Of a DNA stretch of 13,081 nt, positions 1 to 6,297 are shown piece after piece. Position numbers and translations under genes: made by a program. This DNA comes from an uncultured Beijerinckiaceae bacterium (GTDB lineage Bacteria; Pseudomonadota; Alphaproteobacteria; Rhizobiales; Beijerinckiaceae): positions 1-13,081 of the forward strand of contig CALMGA010000172.1 of assembly GCA_937863205.1 (NCBI GenBank). Reading direction: 5' to 3'. The notes beneath the pieces are model-generated. The model saw only the letters and a program-made list of their open reading frames with translations. It was not told the origin of the DNA and made no database searches. Numbering within the stretch: position 1 is the stretch's first letter; each line of letters begins with the position of its first letter.

Positions 1-303
1 GGCAGGGCACAGGCAGCGCTTGACCGGGTCAAACGGCAGGCTACGCCAACAGTGGCACTCGATGCGGAGCGCGTCGCTCGCTTCGGCCGGCTGATGTGTG
101 AGCGGATGGACAGCGGCGACGTCAACGCCCGACGGGCATACATTGCCTCGGTCATCGGCCGCATCGAGGTGCACGACGAGGTGGTGCGCATCATCGGCGA
201 GCGCGAGACCCTGCAAAACGCCGTAGCGGGCGGCGCCGGCCGGGGCGGGAATGTTAGTGGTTTTGTACGCAGATGGCGCGCCCGAAGAGATTCGAACTCC
301 TGA
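1..303 (+). CDS. Large serine recombinase, C-terminal end (5' end outside window)
   Basis: The frame is open from base 1, so the gene enters from the left and only its last 100 codons are seen. It ends at TGA 301-303. The visible part matches the C-terminal tail of resolvase/invertase-type large serine recombinases: an RRAYIASVIGRIEVHD stretch followed by VVRIIGERETLQNAV and a basic tail ending RRWRARRDSNS. In this family the catalytic serine domain is N-terminal and is therefore not visible. These enzymes integrate and excise islands or phages by site-specific exchange. Codons for the last nine residues (WRARRDSNS) and the stop are the antisense of the 3' half of the neighbouring tRNA-Arg gene, so gene end and probable attachment site coincide. 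The ATG/GTG-type codon at 52 is internal, not a credible start. Family assignment is from sequence resemblance and is fairly sure; the integration role is inferred. Confidence 0.82.
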   Translation, partial: GRAQAALDRVKRQATPTVALDAERVARFGRLMCERMDSGDVNARRAYIASVIGRIEVHDEVVRIIGERETLQNAVAGGAGRGGNVSGFVRRWRARRDSNS

Positions 304-383
304 CCCCTAGATTCGTAGTCTAGTGCTCTATCCAGCTGAGCTACGGGCGCCACGTTTCGAGCATGCGGCGCATCGTACAAAAC
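260..383. repeat. 10-bp inverted repeat bracketing the tRNA-Arg gene
   Basis: GTTTTGTACG at 260-269 and its exact reverse complement CGTACAAAAC at 374-383 flank the tRNA, 4 bp beyond its 3' end and 23 bp before its 5' end. The left arm lies within the recombinase coding frame. Spacing (about 104 bp between arms) is too wide for one recombinase core site. Accessory binding sites or chance are both possible. Confidence 0.45.
274..350 (-). tRNA. tRNA-Arg (anticodon ACG)
   Basis: Read on the minus strand, a complete 77-nt cloverleaf is visible. The acceptor stem is GCGCCCG (350-344) with CGGGCGC (284-278), then discriminator G and an encoded CCA (276-274). The D arm is GCTC/GAGC, the anticodon stem is CTAGA/TCTAG around loop CTACGAA, and the T arm is AGGAG/CTCTT around TTCGAAT. 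The anticodon ACG is at 316-314 and reads CGN arginine codons after inosine modification. The gene is intact although its 3' half is overlapped by the end of the recombinase gene on the opposite strand, as expected when an island inserts at a tRNA 3' end and restores it. Confidence 0.96.
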
Positions 384-1020
384 AGACCGCCATGCCGTGC
401 GGTGTCCTGTAACGGTTCAGCCGGATGGTGGCAAGCCGCGTGACGCCCGGGAAGCGCCGCCCCGGTGGTGCGGACATGTCAACCGACCCGTTGCGAGGGG
501 ATCGGGGAAAAGCCGATGCGAGGCGGCATCTTCCATTCCGCCGATGTTTGACGTCATCTTCGCAAGACCAACGGCTCGGCAAAGAGCGCCGGCGTGAGGA
601 TCTGGCAAGACGAAGCGCCGCTTCGTCTGCCGGCCTCGAGGTTAGCACGTCACTCAACCTTGCTCGCGCCAGAGCGCGCGGCGAGGACGTCAGTGACGGT
701 CGGCCCTGGTTTGCTGGGCCATGCCCTGCCTTCCGCCGCCGCGCGGTTCGGTTGCCATCCGCGCGGTGATCGAGAACAGGGCGGGAGATCTGCGGGCCGC
801 GGGCGATCACCCGGTTGCATCGTCGCGGCGGCCTTTCGAGGCCAAGGTGGACGCGGGTTTCCTTGGCGATGCCACGAGCGATTTCACGGAGTCTACGGCC
901 TGGTAAACGTGGTCGGGGCGCCAGGACCACGGCGGAGAAGCGCAGGCGCCGCGGTTTGGCGCAGGACCCGCCGTGGCGGAGGAGACGTCGGGAGACGTTG
1001 GATGCTCGGTGCTTGACCCT
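351..1020. other. Stretch without a supportable gene
   Basis: Several long open frames cross this stretch on both strands (for example 328-930 minus and 594-1016 plus). None shows a recognisable motif, a credible ribosome binding site, or a protein-like composition; the translations are rich in Arg, Ser and Pro as expected for non-coding GC-rich DNA. The one clear structure is the hairpin at 604-631. The stretch lies next to the recombinase/tRNA junction and to gene remnants on its right, so a decayed island is the simplest reading, but no specific ancestral gene can be named. Confidence 0.55.
604..631. repeat. Strong perfect inverted repeat / hairpin
   Basis: AGACGAAGCG (608-617) and CGCTTCGTCT (619-628) are exact reverse complements around a single C. 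With one bulged A (607) the stem extends by GGC (604-606) and GCC (629-631), giving 13 base pairs. No T-run follows on either strand, so it is not a textbook intrinsic terminator. No second copy is seen in the window. It could be a REP-like element, a protein-binding site or an end of a lost mobile element. Confidence 0.6.
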
Positions 1021-1036
1021 GCCCGGAAAGCCGGGC
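1021..1036. other. Short GC hairpin, possible terminator remnant
   Basis: GCCCGG and CCGGGC pair around the loop AAAG. There is no T-run on either side. It sits just before the start-less coding remnant on the plus strand and about 250 bp beyond the end of the minus-strand secreted-protein gene. Its role is unclear and it may be incidental in GC-rich DNA. Confidence 0.25.
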
Positions 1037-1058
1037 GCGTCATTGGTGCCACCTCCAT

Positions 1059-1286
1059 AACAATCCCCTCACCGGCGCGGGCTCGCAGCAGAACCTCGGG
1101 CTGGCCACCGCCGGCGTCCTGGCCCCGGACGGCATCTACACGATCATTTCGCTGTCGCGCAGCGGCGACACGCGCGGGCAGCCCTGGTACGACGAGTGCA
1201 CCTGCATCGCGACGAGCGGGGGCTCGCCGACGAGCGGGCAGCTGTCGCAGGGACTGAGCAAGGGGCTGGCTCTCGGGCCGAGCTAG
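1059..1286 (+). pseudogene. Start-less coding remnant, unknown protein C-terminus
   Basis: Frame 3 is open from just after a TGA at 1014-1016 to TAG at 1284-1286, but contains no ATG, GTG or TTG near its beginning. From about 1059 it reads as a genuine protein tail: NNPLTGAGSQQNLGLATAG, then VLAPDGIYTIISLSRSGDTR, then GQPWYDECTCIATSGGSPTS, ending LALGPS. Third codon positions are almost all G or C, unlike the other two frames, which argues that it was once translated. Its stop overlaps the stop of the minus-strand gene at 1283 (shared CTAG). I do not recognise the family. The likely explanation is the 3' end of a gene whose front was lost when the accessory zone decayed; a short gene with a non-canonical start is less likely. 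Confidence 0.5.
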
Positions 1287-1651
1287 CGGGCGATCAGAGG
1301 GAGGTGTTCGGAAACACATCCGCCTCTCAGGTTTCGACGTGGCCAAGCCACATCGTAGGGATAGCTGCTGTCGCTCATGCCGTCCGATCCCTTCATGGTC
1401 ATTTCCAGATGGAGAATGACCGATCCGGCCGCGTCCCTGATTTCGAACAAGCCGCTGCGGAAAACGTGCAGCGAAAGACCTCGCAGAACCTTCTTGGTGT
1501 GGACGGAATCATCCTCGACCGCCATCTCGCCGCGGTCGATAGAGTAGGTTGTGACGATGAACGGTTCCGTGAACGTGCATCGAATCGCGTCGGCCCTTGC
1601 CGCCCATGCCGCGCCGCACGAAAACGCGGCGACGAGGATCAGGCGCCGCAT
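1283..1651 (-). CDS. Small secreted protein, unknown function
   Basis: The 122-residue protein starts with a clear signal peptide (MRRLILVAAF... ARA, cleavage near residue 20) followed by DAIRCTFTEPFIVTTYS. Two mature cysteines (C25 and C112) could form one disulfide. The middle alternates charged and hydrophobic residues in a beta-strand-like way (LHVFRSGLFEIRDAAGSVIL) and the end carries SDGMSDSSYPYDVAW. I associate this pattern with small periplasmic proteins of unknown function in Hyphomicrobiales, from memory rather than a search. ATG 1651-1649 is chosen because it places the signal peptide at the N-terminus; longer frames to 1771 add an unlikely Arg-rich extension. The start overlaps the last 13 bases of the upstream gene, so the pair is probably one transcript with coupled translation. 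Confidence 0.7.
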   Translation of the reverse strand: MRRLILVAAFSCGAAWAARADAIRCTFTEPFIVTTYSIDRGEMAVEDDSVHTKKVLRGLSLHVFRSGLFEIRDAAGSVILHLEMTMKGSDGMSDSSYPYDVAWPRRNLRGGCVSEHLPLIAR

Positions 1652-1971
1652 TGCCCAACGGCCGGCAACGCGTGTTTCGCGCGCAAGCGCCCGAGCTCGC
1701 CTACGACATCCCGCATAGTAAAGGTCGGATGCTCCCGGCACACATGGATCGTCATGCCATCGAGCACGCATGACGACAAGAGCACGCCCCTACCTAGCGC
1801 GCTGCGAGATGACAGATCGCTTTGGATCGGGTCGAGGACTTCATTCGCCAGGGCCGAGCGACCAAGCGCGAGATAAGCGCCACACGGCACATCGAGCGCT
1901 ACATCGAGCTCGACGGCGCCGGCCGGCATTGTCGAAAGGCATAAGGCGACCATGAGGAGCATGACACGCAT
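1639..1971 (-). CDS. Small secreted four-cysteine protein, HdeA/Rap1a-like pattern
   Basis: With the start at 1971-1969 the product is 110 residues with a signal peptide (MRVMLLMVALCLSTMPAGA). Four mature cysteines (C30, C68, C78, C108) suggest two disulfides. The layout, an early CGAYLALG, a central SSCVLDGMTIHVCREHP and a closing Cys after a helix-like GELGRLRAKHAL, recalls small periplasmic proteins such as HdeA or the Rap1a/Tai immunity fold. The resemblance is one of pattern only and the function is not established. The open frame continues up to 2028, but that extension would hide the signal peptide. It overlaps the following gene by 13 bp. The upstream neighbour on the other strand is a phage-gene remnant, so the pair sits inside the decayed accessory zone yet remains intact. 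Confidence 0.65.
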   Translation of the reverse strand: MRVMLLMVALCLSTMPAGAVELDVALDVPCGAYLALGRSALANEVLDPIQSDLSSRSALGRGVLLSSCVLDGMTIHVCREHPTFTMRDVVGELGRLRAKHALPAVGQCGA

Positions 1972-2026
1972 AACGTGCTCGCTACCTCGACATCGCCTAT
2001 CGATCAAGTCGTAGGGGTCGGCAGAC

Positions 2027-2098
2027 ATGGCCGAAACCCTGAAAAGCTACCTCATCAACATCGGCTTCAAGGTCGACCAAAACGCAGTGGTGAAGAAG
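2027..2098 (+). pseudogene. Phage tail tape-measure protein, N-terminal remnant
   Basis: ATG 2027 opens a frame beginning MAETLKSYLINIGFKVDQNA, then VVKK. The start resembles the N-termini of tape-measure proteins in tailed phages of alphaproteobacteria, which often begin with a short helix and an L/I-GFKVD motif. Genuine tape-measure proteins run to many hundreds of residues; here the similarity stops after about 24 codons and the frame passes directly into unrelated sequence with a membrane-like segment. This looks like a prophage gene cut off by a deletion whose other end lies in or before the hydrolase pseudogene. The assignment rests on a short stretch and memory of the family, so it is moderate. 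Confidence 0.5.
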
Positions 2099-3370
2099 CC
2101 GGCGCGTGTCGGGAGAATCATGATGCGGGATGTTGTCCCGCCTTGCCGCCCGCTCGCCGGCCGGATCTGGACAGCCTGTGCCATCCTTGCGAGGACGCTT
2201 CCACGGATGGCCGTCGCCACGACCCTCATCGTGCTCGCCGTCACGTCCCTCAACTACGTCGCGCTGTCGACGCCCAAGAATTACGCCTAACGCGACCTCG
2301 ATCCATCGGTCGCCGCCTGCAGCGAGGGCTTCGACACGGGATGGTCGATCCTGGCCGATGTCGGCCGACCCTTCATCGGACGGACGATGCAGGCCAACGA
2401 CGGCGGCTGGGCCGACCCGAGCGACGACGAGCTTGCGGTCGTGGCCGCGCATCCCGAATGGCGGCAAAGGTTCCGCTGCGCCCTGCAGCACCATGTCGTG
2501 CCGGCAACCGCAACCTGGATTATTTCCGCGGCGTCCTGGAGTTCGACGAAGGCGGCAACCCTTACGCGCTGGTGTCCGCAGACGCCGGGTCGAGCGCGGT
2601 CGAGATCGACTCATCGATGCTGCAGCACGCCATGGAGCGCGAAATGCACGCCCGTCGGATGGCCGCCTCGCAGGTGATGCCTGTCCCGTCGCAGCTCGAC
2701 GTTCTCAAACGACACCTGTCGACGGGTTCGAACTTCGTGTTCGTCCACGGCTGGCACCACGACGCGCGGAGCGGGGACAACAACGTCGCCGGCCTCCGCC
2801 TCTACGCCGCGCATGTCGCCCACTTCCATCCAGCAGCGCTGCCCGATCGACCCGGCGATCTGCGACATGAAGGTGACCGCGATCTGCGTGGGATGGCGCG
2901 GCGCCCGCGTCGACGAGCCGGGGCTGAAGCGGCTTCTCGGCGAGACCCTCGGCGGCTCGATCGGCCCCTTGTCGGCCGGCACGACGCTGGCCGACGCGGC
3001 GATCGCCTGCCCGCCCCCCAACCGCTGGCTGAGCCGGGCGCGGGCCGCGCAGAAGGATCAATACGGGCTGTTCTGGCAAAGCGACGTCCTGGCGCCGCCG
3101 GTGCCGGGCGCGGCCGGCCAGGGCAAGCCGGCGGCGCGCTTCTTCCACGGCCTGCAGCTCACCGGCATGGCGCCGATCACCCGCGCCAACGACCCGCTCT
3201 GGAAGATGCGGGCGTTCGACAACGAACTTTCGCGCCACGACAGCTATCGCCTGACCTCGTTCATCTGCGCCATCGATCAGCTCGTCCTTGACGACAGCAC
3301 CGGCGCCCCCGCGCCGAGTCCGGACGCGACGGACGATCCCGATCACCCGATGGTCACTCCGACGCCGTGA
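2099..3370 (+). pseudogene. Alpha/beta-hydrolase-like protein, multiply broken
   Basis: Pieces of one protein can be followed across frames. Frame 2 gives a hydrophobic anchor (MAVATTLIVLAVTSLNYVAL, about 2207-2266), a TAA at 2288-2290, then continues as RDLDPSVAACSEGFDTGWS up to about 2500. Frame 1 then carries GNRNLDYFRGVLEFDEGGN and, near 2725-2760, FVFVHGWHHDARSGDNNV, an oxyanion-type HGW motif. At 2826/2827 one extra C returns reading to frame 2: IQQRCPIDPAICDMKVTAI, VGWRGARVDEPGLKRL, and finally PITRANDPLWKMRAFDN and SFICAIDQLVLDD before TGA 3368-3370. No GxSxG nucleophile motif is present in any frame; the family is expected to have one between LSAGTTLAD and the C-terminal part, so a central deletion is inferred. 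The product cannot be functional as a hydrolase. Parent function is unknown. Confidence 0.72.
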
Positions 3371-3408
3371 CGGGTGCAAGCGGTGGGACCAGGCGCTGAG
3401 GCCAGTCG

Positions 3409-3756
3409 GTGACCCCGCCGCTCGCCCATCCGGCGGAGCGGCGACGTCGCCTCGATCCGGACATCCCGACGACGCTGGACGGACGGTCTGACGACGGGCA
3501 TGTACCGCCGTCGCCGGGATGGACGCCGGCCGCGCGATCCCCGATGCAGGACGGCATGGAAGAGGACGAACTGGTCGCCCGCATCCTGGCGAGCCTCAGC
3601 GATCACGAGGAAACGGCACGGCTCGTCGCACAGCTGGATGAGGCGAGGCGGCGGCGGCGCGTCCGTCCGCTGATGATCCGCATGGTCCTGTATGCCGTGG
3701 CGGTGGCGGGCGGCATCCTTCTCGGCATCGCCGTCGCCCGGCAGATCGGCTTGTAA
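3409..3756 (+). CDS. Small predicted membrane protein
   Basis: The C-terminal half looks like a real protein: an acidic helix (MEEDELVARILASLSDHEET), a basic RRRRRVRP linker, and one membrane segment (MVLYAVAVAGGILLGIAVA), ending RQIGL. The basic residues before the segment predict that the N-terminal part faces the cytoplasm. The start is uncertain. GTG 3409 has GAGG with a 7-nt gap, giving 115 residues with a Pro/Arg-rich head; ATG 3544 or 3556 would give 70 or 66 residues and better composition but weak ribosome sites. No family is recognised. It lies between the hydrolase pseudogene and the molbindin gene, 98 bp before the latter. Confidence 0.5.
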   Translation: MTPPLAHPAERRRRLDPDIPTTLDGRSDDGHVPPSPGWTPAARSPMQDGMEEDELVARILASLSDHEETARLVAQLDEARRRRRVRPLMIRMVLYAVAVAGGILLGIAVARQIGL

Positions 3757-3854
3757 GCGTGGCTTGTCACCACAACTTGCCACCATCGACGGCGCCGGCC
3801 AAAGAAAGGCACTGCGGTGCGGCCATCGCGCCGGCGGGTGGGAAGGGAACGCAG

Positions 3855-4067
3855 ATGAAGCACGGCGCGCGCAACGACATCCCCGCCGAGGTGGTGGCGA
3901 TCAAGACCGGCGGCGTGATGGCGCAGGTGACGGTGAAGCTGCGGGGAACGGACTACCACATGTCGTCGGTGATGACGCTCGATTCGCTTGCCGAGCTCGG
4001 TCTCGCGCAGGGTGAGACCGTTCACGTCGTGGCCAAGGCGGTCAACGTGCTGCTGGTCAAGCCCTGA
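3855..4067 (+). CDS. Molbindin-type TOBE/Mop domain protein
   Basis: The 70-residue protein is a single TOBE (Mop) domain: MKHGARNDIPAEVVAIKTGG at the start, MAQVTVKLRGTDYHMSSVMT in the middle and LGLAQGETVHVVAKAVNVLL at the end. This is the usual molbindin pattern, in which an SARN/GARN start, an IKxG turn and a closing VxAxxVxL strand build an oligomer that binds molybdate or tungstate. Stand-alone Mop proteins are thought to buffer cytoplasmic molybdate. The ATG at 3855 is preferred over 3759 because it has GAAGGGA 8 nt upstream and gives exactly the domain length. No modABC or molybdenum-cofactor gene is visible nearby, so the physiological partner is unknown. It converges on the zapE pseudogene, 39 bp away. 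Confidence 0.9.
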   Translation: MKHGARNDIPAEVVAIKTGGVMAQVTVKLRGTDYHMSSVMTLDSLAELGLAQGETVHVVAKAVNVLLVKP

Positions 4068-4106
4068 ACCTCGTCGGTCCCTCCTCCTTGCCGACGGGAA
4101 ACCGGC

Positions 4107-5212
4107 TCAGGTGTCGACGATCGTTGCGATATCGATCGGGGCGCCGTAGCCGGGCGGCAGCGCCATGTAGTCGGCCGACCGCATCTCGTTGAGGCGCGAT
4201 ACCGTGCGCTGGAATTCGAACGCTTCGCGCCCTTCCGTCGCCAGCAACAGCCGCGCCGGCTCCGCCGCCGCCGAGGCGAACAGCTTGGTGCGCGCTTCGT
4301 AGAAGGCATCGATCATCAGGATGAAGCGCTTGGCCTCGTTGCGCTGCGCGGCCTGCAGGATCGGGATGTCGTCGACGATCACGGTGCGGAAGGTGCGGGC
4401 GATGGCGAGGAAGTCCTGCGCCCCGAGCGGTTTTCCGCAAAGGTCCTGGAAGGGAAAACGGGCCACCGAGCCGCGGGCCTGCGGAACGGCGACGCTGCGC
4501 CCCAGCAGCTTGATGGAGGCGGGGGCGCCGGTTTCGCGCCCGCTCAGCGAGGCGAAGGTCGCGGTGAGCGCGGCGTGCGCCGCCGCATCCGCCGGAACGT
4601 GGAATGTCGGCCGGCCGGCGAGCTTGGCCAAGCGGTAGTCCGCCTCCGAGTCGAGGCAGACCACGGCCATGTGCTGCGCCATCAGCTCGATCGAGGGCAG
4701 GAACAATTGGCGGTTGAGGCCGCCGAGGTAGAGGTTCTTGGGCTCGACGTTGGAGGTCGCCACCACCACCGTGCCGCGGGTGAACAGGACCTTGAACAGG
4801 CGCCCCAGGATCATCGCGTCGGCGATGTCGGTGATGGTGACCTCGTCGAAGCAGAGCAGCGAGGCCGTCTGCGCGATCGCGGCGGCGACGGGCTCGATGG
4901 GGTCCTCGCCCTTGACCTCGCCGCGCTTGAGCGCTTGCCGGTACTTGAAGATGTCGGCGTGCACGCCGGCCATGAAGGCGTGGAAGTGCACGCGACGCTT
5001 TCGGGAAACCGCCGCCTGCTCGAAGAACAGGTCCATCAGCATGCTCTTGCCGCGCCCAGGAGCCAGCCCAGCGCGGACGACTTGCGCACCGGCGCGTAGC
5101 CTTCGAGCGACTGGCCGAGGGCGTCGAGCAGGCCGACGACCTGCTCCTGCGCCGGGTCGCGCGTCAGGGCGCCGCTGCGCACCCTGACTTCATATTGGCT
5201 GCGAACCGACAT
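4107..5212 (-). pseudogene. zapE: Cell division ATPase ZapE (AFG1 family), frameshifted through the P-loop
   Basis: Two overlapping frames make one ZapE. From ATG 5212 the first reads MSVRSQYEVRVRSGALTRDP through VRKSSALGWLLG and stops at TGA 5038-5036 after 58 codons. The second, in another frame, resumes at GRGKSMLMDLFFEQAAVSR (from about 5057) and runs to TGA 4109-4107, with HFHAFM, Walker B LLCFDEVTITDIADAMILGR, the sensor-like VVVATSN, and the C-terminal SRLNEMRSADYMAL. Intact family members have roughly 20 residues between these parts, including the front of Walker A (G-x-x/V-G-x-G-K-S). Here only GRGKS remains and the frames do not match, so a deletion not divisible by three is inferred. 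ZapE is an ATPase at the constricting Z-ring in proteobacteria; the longest single frame from ATG 5042 lacks the P-loop. Assembly error at the GGGC repeats is the main alternative. Confidence 0.83.
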
Positions 5213-5338
5213 CGGCGGCTAAACGCTCCGTTAACCAGCGCTGGCTTAGCAATCGGGCAGCGGGCGCGGCAAGGCTCGGCGCCGTGCGGGTGTGCTGTTC
5301 TTGCACGGGTTCTGCGGCAGTTGCGATTGCGCCAAGTC

Positions 5339-5370
5339 CTTGCCTTGTTTGGGCCAAACCAGCCGGCAAG
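5339..5370. promoter_or_regulatory. Nested inverted repeat upstream of the protease gene
   Basis: GTTTGG (5347-5352) and CCAAAC (5354-5359) form a perfect repeat around one G. Outside it, CTTGCC (5339-5344) and GGCAAG (5365-5370) form a second perfect pair. The element ends 34 bp before ATG 5405 and has no T-run. It could be an operator dimer site or a 5'-leader hairpin for the protease gene. A separate 10-bp palindrome, CCAGCGCTGG, sits at 5235-5244 nearer the divergent zapE start. No promoter hexamers are clear. Confidence 0.4.
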
Positions 5371-5404
5371 ATGGCCCGCAACGATTTGGGATGTTGAGGG
5401 CGGA

Positions 5405-6271
5405 ATGCGGATCTGGACGACGGCTTCCTTCGTTGCGCTCACGCTTCTGTCCACAGCAGCCCTCTCCGATGCCGCCCTGGTCAAGGCTCCCCCCGCCGCC
5501 GTCGCGGAGGGTGCCCTCGCTCCCGTTGTCCCCGTTGTGGTGTTCGGCCAGGATGCGCGGCGTCTTCCCGACGCCTTCGCCGCCGAGCACGACCTTCCCC
5601 GGGCGGAGGTGGTGCGGGCCCACGAGGCGTCGGGGTTGATCCAGTGCGGCAACGCCCACGGGGCCGGCCAGCTCACCTTGACCGATGATGTGGTGACAAC
5701 CGCGGCGCACGTCTTCTTCGACGAGGACGGCCTGCCCCGCTCGTCGTCCTGCTCCTTCGTCCTGACGGTGAACGGGGCGGAGGTGAAGGTGCCGATCAAT
5801 ACCGCCAGCATCGTCGCCGGCTCGACCAAGCCCTACGACGAGGCCGTCACCAGCGACTGGGCGGTGGCCCGGCTGACCCACGCCGTCACCGGCGTCAAGC
5901 CCTACGGGATCGCCAGCGACATCCACCCCGACGAGGCCGTGACCTTCGTGGCGCGCGGCCATATCGACTGGGGCGAGGCGAAGAAGCTGTCGATGCAGGC
6001 GTGCACCCTGCACGACAGGCTGTCGGTCGGCAGCAAAGGAACGCGGGAATTCGCCTTCGACTGCGACACGGGCGACGGCGCGTCGGGAGGCGCGCTGATG
6101 TTTGATGCCGGCATGTCGCGGATCGGCGCCATCCTGGTCGGTTGGCGCTCGAACCGACCGTTCCGGGCGATGCCGTACTCGGCCATGCACTACAACTTCG
6201 CCGTCACGGTGGAAGGCGCCTTCCGCCAAGCCGTCTACGCCGCGACGGGCAAGCTGGTGTCGCAGAAATAG
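5405..6271 (+). CDS. Secreted trypsin-like serine protease (S1 family)
   Basis: The 288-residue product begins with a signal peptide (MRIWTTASFVALTLLSTAAL, cleavage near residue 21-24) and a Pro/Ala/Val-rich linker. The chymotrypsin-fold triad is visible in order: His102 in TTAAHVF, Asp151 in SDWAVARL and Ser227 in GDGASGGALMF, with the usual SGG after the nucleophile. Four cysteines (81, 116, 200, 220) may form disulfides. Proteases of this type act in the periplasm or outside the cell; no PDZ domain is present, so it is not DegP/HtrA. ATG 5405 is chosen over the longer open frame from 5195 because it starts the signal peptide and has GAGG upstream. The L,D-transpeptidase gene follows after 26 bp in the same direction, suggesting co-transcription. 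Substrate unknown. Confidence 0.88.
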   Translation: MRIWTTASFVALTLLSTAALSDAALVKAPPAAVAEGALAPVVPVVVFGQDARRLPDAFAAEHDLPRAEVVRAHEASGLIQCGNAHGAGQLTLTDDVVTTAAHVFFDEDGLPRSSSCSFVLTVNGAEVKVPINTASIVAGSTKPYDEAVTSDWAVARLTHAVTGVKPYGIASDIHPDEAVTFVARGHIDWGEAKKLSMQACTLHDRLSVGSKGTREFAFDCDTGDGASGGALMFDAGMSRIGAILVGWRSNRPFRAMPYSAMHYNFAVTVEGAFRQAVYAATGKLVSQK

Positions 6272-6297
6272 GCTTCGGCCAACCAGGTGATCTCCCG

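Noticed and set aside
480..486. TTGACA-like box on the minus strand as a promoter
   Set aside because: No credible -10 hexamer at 16-18 bp and no gene start downstream on that strand other than the tRNA, which is too far for a clear link.
328..930. 200-residue minus-strand open frame next to the tRNA
   Set aside because: It overlaps the tRNA, has Arg/Ser/Pro-rich composition, no ribosome site and no motif; alternative frames are equally open as expected in GC-rich DNA.
1975..3291. 438-residue plus-strand open frame as one intact gene
   Set aside because: Only the middle third (about 2501-2826) reads like a protein; the two ends are out-of-frame translations of the hydrolase-like pseudogene.
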